In this document: positions 59,401-64,000 of the stretch, one piece after another
Numbering within the stretch: position 1 is the stretch's first letter
Layout: the number at the start of each line of letters is the position of its first letter
Source: Salvia splendens
Lineage: Eukaryota; Streptophyta; Magnoliopsida; Lamiales; Lamiaceae
DNA length: 64,000 nucleotides
NCBI RefSeq assembly: GCF_004379255.2
Contig: NC_056037.1
Span: forward strand, 14,580,902-14,644,901
Direction of reading: 5' to 3'
Made by a program: the position numbers and the translations under genes
The notes under the pieces: model-generated
Database searches by the model: none
What the model was told of the DNA's origin: nothing
The model's input: the letters and a program-made list of their open reading frames with translations, nothing else

Positions 59401-61746
59401 ATAAATTATAATCTTGCTACAATGAACTTGTTCTTCTTTTACAAAAAAATAAATTTATCTGATGTCGTTATTAATTGCAGAGTGATGCAGGGAAAAAGCT
59501 TCCATTCATCTTCGTTATCAATCTTGAGGTGTGTCCATGTGGCTACTGTAGCTGCTCTTTCTAAGTAGTATTATGAGTTTTTCAGATATGCTCTGTATAT
59601 CCATATGAGAGCTTATACTTAAATGTTCTCAGCAAGTCTTCCTGTTTCATTTTACTCTTTTTGGTTTTAATGTTTAAAACAAGAATTCATATGATTAATA
59701 AGTGCATATTGAAAATCATTCAAAGACATGTTTGACTACTAGATGAAATAATTGACACTGAAACAAATAATTTTTAATTAGAGTTGCCGAAAATCTAGAT
59801 ATTTTCCTTATTCTAGGAATATTTGAGATCAGAGCTTTTCAGATCAGGAAACTCTATACTAGTGTAACTTACTATATTTATTTGCATCTTCTTTTTTCTA
59901 GGAATATTTAAGTTCAGAGCATTTAAATGAGAAAATTTTATATACTGTTTAAACTGTATCAGGTGCCAGCTAGACCAAACTATAGCCTTGTTCTATATTA
60001 TGCTGCAGACAGGCCTGTAATAAAAAACTCACTCTTGGGGAAATTTATTGATGGCACTGTCATGTATCGTGATTCAAGATTCAAACTTATTCCTAGCATT
60101 GTAGAGGTATCAATGTTTTTGTATCTCAACTATTGGTAACTTCTATAGCTCACTTACAATTCTTATTGCTGTTAACAACAGGGTTACTGGATGGTAAAAC
60201 GTGCTGTTGGAACAAAATCATGCCTTCTTGGAAAGGCAGTAACATGCAACTACGTTAGACAAGACAATTTTCTTGAGGTTAGGTCCTAGTTTTAATTGTT
60301 CCCATCCCCGAACGATTTCTCGTGTTTGGATCTCTGATAGATTTCTCTGTTTACTTTTGACGTAGCTTCCTCCGCTTCGAATCATCAGGGGCTAATAACC
60401 CATTTCCAAATGTGATTTTCATCCATTTCATTGAAGTTACGTGTCTGTTGAAGTGCTGACAATATACAGCTTCGTTGTGCATTCTCTTAGAACCTTTTAT
60501 ATGATTGTATTGAATACTTCATTGAGAAGGAATGCTTAAAAGCATGCCTAAGGATTTACAGGGTTAACCACACCTGTGATACAAAAATATCATGGCACGC
60601 CTGATAGTGTAAATCAATAATAGATTACTTTTAGGATTCCTAACATAGTAGATGAATGAGCTGAATTTAAGTTTGTGTTATTAGTTTTCATTGTTCTTTC
60701 AACTTATCATCTGTGAATTTACTAAGACATTTCTAGTTGAAGTATAGAGATCCAGTGAATTTTGCTGGTAAGGCCTGTTGGAAATTAGATATTGCTGCTT
60801 TGATTTATCTGATGTCACAGTCTACTTGGGGCATATGGTTGCATGTCCACTTGTTATTGGTTTTCATTGTTCTTTCAACTTATTATCTGTAAACTTCCAT
60901 CAGTATAGCTGGTGGATGTCTTTGGCTCTCTCACTAACTGGAGTATGAATTTGTACTTTTTTGCTGCAGATTGATGTGGATATTGGTTCATCATCTGTAG
61001 CCAGGAGCGTGATTAGTCTCGTTCTTGGATATGTCACAAGCATTGTTGTTGATCTTGCCATAGTTATTGAGGTGTGTATACTTTTTCTGCACCTCATCCT
61101 GATGCTTTACCATTTCAACTAATTAATGTGCAATTCAGTCAGTAACAACGTTAGATGGTGTCTCTTCTGAGAAACACAATCTATTCTGTACATTGAAGAG
61201 CTTCATCTGCGTAACCCACAAATTCTCCCTGGTTCTTTCTAGCCTATTGAGTTTTTTAACTGTTATTGAACATGCATGTGCAGCTTATTCTGGTCCCGGA
61301 CTTAGCTCCGTCCCTGCTTGGAAATATGAAAATGCTCATATGAAACCAAGACTGTTAAGAATAGTTTATTTTGACTGAGAAAGTTCCAAGGCAGCTCACA
61401 ATGTAAATATATCTAGATTTTGGAAATAACTAGGATTATCATTGATTGCTCTTAAGTGGAATAATACAAAGTACAATTTAATTAGTCATTGAACTTCCTG
61501 TTGGCGATTTTGATCAGAATTTGCTATTCTCTACTTTCTTTATGTTTGTATGTTTTCTGTATTTTGAATTTTGATCACTTCTTTAATGCTGGAGTAGTAT
61601 TGATTGCATCTGCTATCAGTTGGAGATTGTGAACGTTTTCCCTATTATTCCAGGCAAAAGAAGAGGAAGAACTGCCCGAATTCATTCTTGGAACTGTTAG
61701 GCTAAACCGTGTACAGCTTGATACTGCTGTCGACTTGGATAAGTGA
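50445..61746 (+). CDS. EDR2-like protein: PH, START and DUF1336 domains, 22 exons
   Basis: Coding exons: 50445-50633, 51159-51233, 51640-51693, 52022-52084, 52515-52573, 53012-53088, 53260-53382, 53657-53691, 54001-54101, 54169-54264, 54892-54956, 56133-56204, 56745-56915, 57772-57974, 58055-58121, 58250-58422, 58610-58711, 59481-59528, 59963-60106, 60182-60277, 60970-61071 and 61654-61746. All phases close, giving 735 aa (EDR2 is about 718 from memory). An N-terminal PH domain (from FEYSGWVYHLGVNKIGREY, residues about 18-125) is followed by a lipid-binding START domain (about 175-395, with RRYEWDSLTGDLELVDSLDG). An acidic linker (about 430-461, DDSSSDEDNNEN) leads to DUF1336 (about 500-725). 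EDR2 proteins bind phosphoinositides and restrain defence and cell death in Arabidopsis; this gene matches the At5g35180 type by neighbours, whose role is less known. A 3' UTR intron is likely at 61799-62035 and AATAAA lies at 62141. Confidence 0.92.
51335..51557. mobile_element. Stowaway MITE in intron 2 of the EDR2-like gene
   Basis: 223 bp, CTCCCTCCGTCCCCAAAGAA to GTGGGACGGAGGGAG, TA duplications at 51333-51334 and 51558-51559. GAATATGCAC and GTGCATATTC arms. Confidence 0.9.
55106..55344. mobile_element. Stowaway MITE in intron 11 of the EDR2-like gene
   Basis: 239 bp, CTCCCTCCGTCCCATTACAG to CTGTAATGGGACAGATAGAG with TA on both sides. GAGTCATTTC-type arms. Confidence 0.88.
55375..55689. 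mobile_element. Foldback MITE, MULE-type, in intron 11 of the EDR2-like gene
   Basis: 315 bp that is almost a complete palindrome: GAGTAAAGGTCAATTTTGGT at the left and its complement at the right, with arms of about 140 bp. A perfect 9-bp target duplication TAATGCATA (55366-55374 and 55690-55698) points to Mutator-type transposition. It lies 30 bp from the preceding Stowaway. Confidence 0.9.
57145..57245 (+). repeat. tRNA-derived SINE-like remnant in intron 13 of the EDR2-like gene
   Basis: GCCCAACTTAGTTGGTAAGA resembles a box A region and CGGGAGTTCAAGTCACG a box B, about 35 bp apart, as in tRNA-derived SINEs. No clear poly-A tail or target duplication. Confidence 0.5.
58735..58757. repeat. 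(GA)n microsatellite in intron 17 of the EDR2-like gene
   Basis: About eleven GA units shortly after the splice donor at 58712. Confidence 0.9.
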
Positions 61747-62159
61747 TCGATTAATGAAACCAATCTTTGTCACCAACGAGGGTCACTTGTTGCAGGAGGT
61801 ATGATAGTATAGAGACAACCTCCCAGATAACATATGTTTTTTTGGTGAGGCAGCACTATCTCTATCTACTTAGGTTTGCAAATATTTGATTTTGTGTACA
61901 AGGTTACGGGATGTTATAAAAGCAGCATTAGAAGCTGATTTTGCTTCTTCATTAGTGTCCATACACAGAATTTACTTTGAGGTTGCATTTGAATTTGTAT
62001 GATCTTTTTACTTTATTTTTCTTCTATTTTTGCAGGTGGGTGATCATGGATCGAGATTGAGAAGAATACACCCTCAGCTTCAATAAATAAATTTGAGGAG
62101 TTGTTAATGATGGCTCAAAATCAGTGCTCTCTTGTTTACTAATAAAGTTATTTTGATGG

Positions 62160-63490
62160 ATCTAATTTATATCACATCAGTTGAGAGAATAAAAAAATGG
62201 CCTTAAAGTATTAATTTCAATATATTATCCCATAAAGTATTTGTTTAATAAGAAATATGTTTAGCAATCACAACCAGTAGAAGAAGTGTAAAGTTCGTCC
62301 ATATTCGGGCAAATGTTGACAGATAGATAGCTGTCATTGTCATTTTCTTGATGCTTTTATGTGTTTACTTTCTACTACTATTAATCCAGAATTTATGGAC
62401 CATTGTTTGCTGTCAGATCAACAGGATAACTGCTGTAGAATCCATTATTGTTACTTTTTCGTTCATCAATTAATATGATGCTAATCAAAATGACCGCAGC
62501 CATCTTTTTTTTTTCTTTTCTTTTTGTGATCAAGTTGATTGATATCTAGACTATGTTTAATTATATACGTATGTTTTTATTTTTAAAATATGTGAGTGGA
62601 GCAAGTAAAATGTACACTTTCAGGTGATAATTGCATTAAATATTTTAAATATTGAACTTAATTTGCCTTTTTTCTCTAATCTTTAGTTAGTTTATTTCCA
62701 CTGGAGATACTAGTACTTCTTTTTTGTGGTTTGGTTTATTTACAAGTTTTTGAAAAACTATCACCGTTCTATGCAATACTCACTATAGAAACTACGAAGT
62801 AATTATTGGTGCTAACAAATGTAAATAGCTTAAGAATAATGGAACAAACTCTTTTTTATTTTAAAATAATCGAAACTCCAATAATATTAAGTCAGTATGA
62901 GAATTCCATGAACGAACAAGAGAATAATGGTACGACTACTATTGCTAAAATCAGATGAAACATAAATTAAATACGAGTACTATTTCTCTATCGATATGAA
63001 TGTAAATAATAGTCTTGGGTTATCTTCTGTTTCTGACAATTCATAATCAATGAATAAATTGGAGACAACAATAGCTATTTAAAAATAATCGAATGGGATA
63101 TGTAAGCAGACTTGAAATTGATAGGTCATGTTCCATGAAAATAATTACTGGAGCAAATGCTACCTAGCATACAAATTTTTAGTTGAAAAGAAATAATTGT
63201 ACTAGTGAAATGACGAGTCACAACTACAATGGTAAATCCAGTAAAATTGATAGGTCCTGTTGTTTGGTTCGTTTGCTTTGGCATCCATGTAGCTCGGGTT
63301 TCAGGCCTCTGCCCTACGGTTATACGAAGGAAATGGATAGTTACCCTCTCACTTACTGCTTCAAGTTCACTAGATATTCTGATAGAATTTTGCCCTTTGT
63401 TAAAAATTGCATGGCAAGAAAAGCAGATGCTCCTGAGATAAGAATGTTATTATTTGATAATGACAAACACCAATTGATTAATTAACATCA
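62160..63490. other. AT-rich region downstream of the EDR2-like gene
   Basis: No supported gene. The stretch 63183-63485 is open in two frames (100 and 70 codons; an ATG at 63229 starts the shorter hydrophobic frame) and has more even base composition than its surroundings, but I recognise no family; it may be a transposon or gene fragment. Confidence 0.4.
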
Positions 63491-64000
63491 CCCTCTGGTC
63501 CCTCTTGCTCCCAAAACCAATCCAATCATACTCTCATTTCAACTAATCTCACTATTTTTGTCTCTCATTCAAGTAGTTTCTCTAGTTCCCATGCACCATT
63601 CTCTCTAAGCTACTACCACTCCAATCTTTCTTCTGCAAATGAGAGATGCAAGTTCCAACTGAGATTCTCCACTGTTAGTATGCCTTGAATCTTAATTGGG
63701 ATATGAATATGTTTCTGAATTAGGATAGGATCCCATGTGTGCCTATTTATATGGGAGTAGAGCACATAATTCTGTGATCTTAGATCAAACCTGAAATCTG
63801 TAGCCATAATCTGAAAACACTCTGAATAAAATTTGTTCTCCGTTCCTGCCCGTGGATGTAGGCAATTGGCGAACCACATAAATCTGTGTCTTCTTTACGT
63901 TTCTGTTTATCTTGATTCTTCTTTACGTTTCTGTTTATCTTGATTATACAATTACTCTATTCTGTCACAGCATCCACCTAATTCTGCTAACTCCTTTTAT
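63490..64000 (+). mobile_element. Copia-type LTR, partial (runs toward the window end)
   Basis: Shows the ordered signs of a Ty1-copia (Tnt1/Tork-type) LTR: a TATA-like CTATTTATATGGG at about 63740, AATAAAATTTG at 63825, then CCCGTGGATGTAGGCAATTG with GCGAACCACATAAATC. It ends with a duplicated 28-bp unit CTTCTTTACGTTTCTGTTTA (63889 and 63917). The exact start is not defined and no primer-binding site is visible before the window ends, so solo LTR and full element cannot be told apart. Confidence 0.6.

Noticed and set aside
63183..63485. 100-codon frame near the right end as a gene
   Set aside because: It starts at TTG, competes with another open frame, and I recognise no domain; mentioned only as an unexplained stretch.

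Overview
This 64-kb window is nuclear DNA from a flowering plant, most likely a eudicot. The evidence is genes with many short GT-AG introns, a plant-type chloroplast adenylate kinase, plant retrotransposon families (Athila-like Ty3, Ty1-copia, TRIM) and many Stowaway, Harbinger, hAT, MULE and Helitron derivatives in an AT-rich background. An asterid/Lamiales source is only a guess.

The left half (about 1-34.3 kb) is an accessory region built around a tandemly and inversely amplified family of tiny proteins (about 80-115 aa). There are seven recognisable copies (A-G), at 3445-3711 (-), 11664-11906 (-), 12967-13128 (+, frameshifted), 14171-14452 (-), 25008-25253 (+), 26923-27186 (+) and a divergent one at 33975-34316 (-), plus gene and promoter fragments. 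All intact copies keep an invariant H-x2-C-x-C-x2-H-x5-C-x-H signature that could bind a metal. Copies B/C and D/E are two duplicated divergent pairs. Copies A and F lie in inverted, partly homologous blocks at the two edges. Nearly every copy is flanked or interrupted by a transposon: a copia remnant at A, a 2.1-kb hAT deletion derivative beside B, MITEs at C, a 9.07-kb Athila-like LTR element between D and E, and nested MITEs beyond F.

The right half (about 39.4-62.2 kb) holds three conserved housekeeping-type genes. They are an intronless-CDS nine-transmembrane nonaspanin (TMN11-like, minus strand), a 19-exon chloroplast adenylate kinase with a C-terminal DUF1995 domain (AK5-like, plus strand) and a 22-exon PH-START-DUF1336 protein of the EDR2 family (plus strand), with a tRNA-Arg(CCT) between the last two. 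From memory the same three gene types are adjacent in Arabidopsis (At5g35160, At5g35170, At5g35180), so this looks like an old syntenic block. Its introns host a TRIM, Stowaway MITEs, a foldback MITE with a 9-bp target duplication and a SINE-like remnant.

The window ends in what looks like a copia-type LTR (about 63.5-64 kb). Exon boundaries were read by eye from splice consensus, reading phase and remembered family sequence. No alignment or expression data were available.
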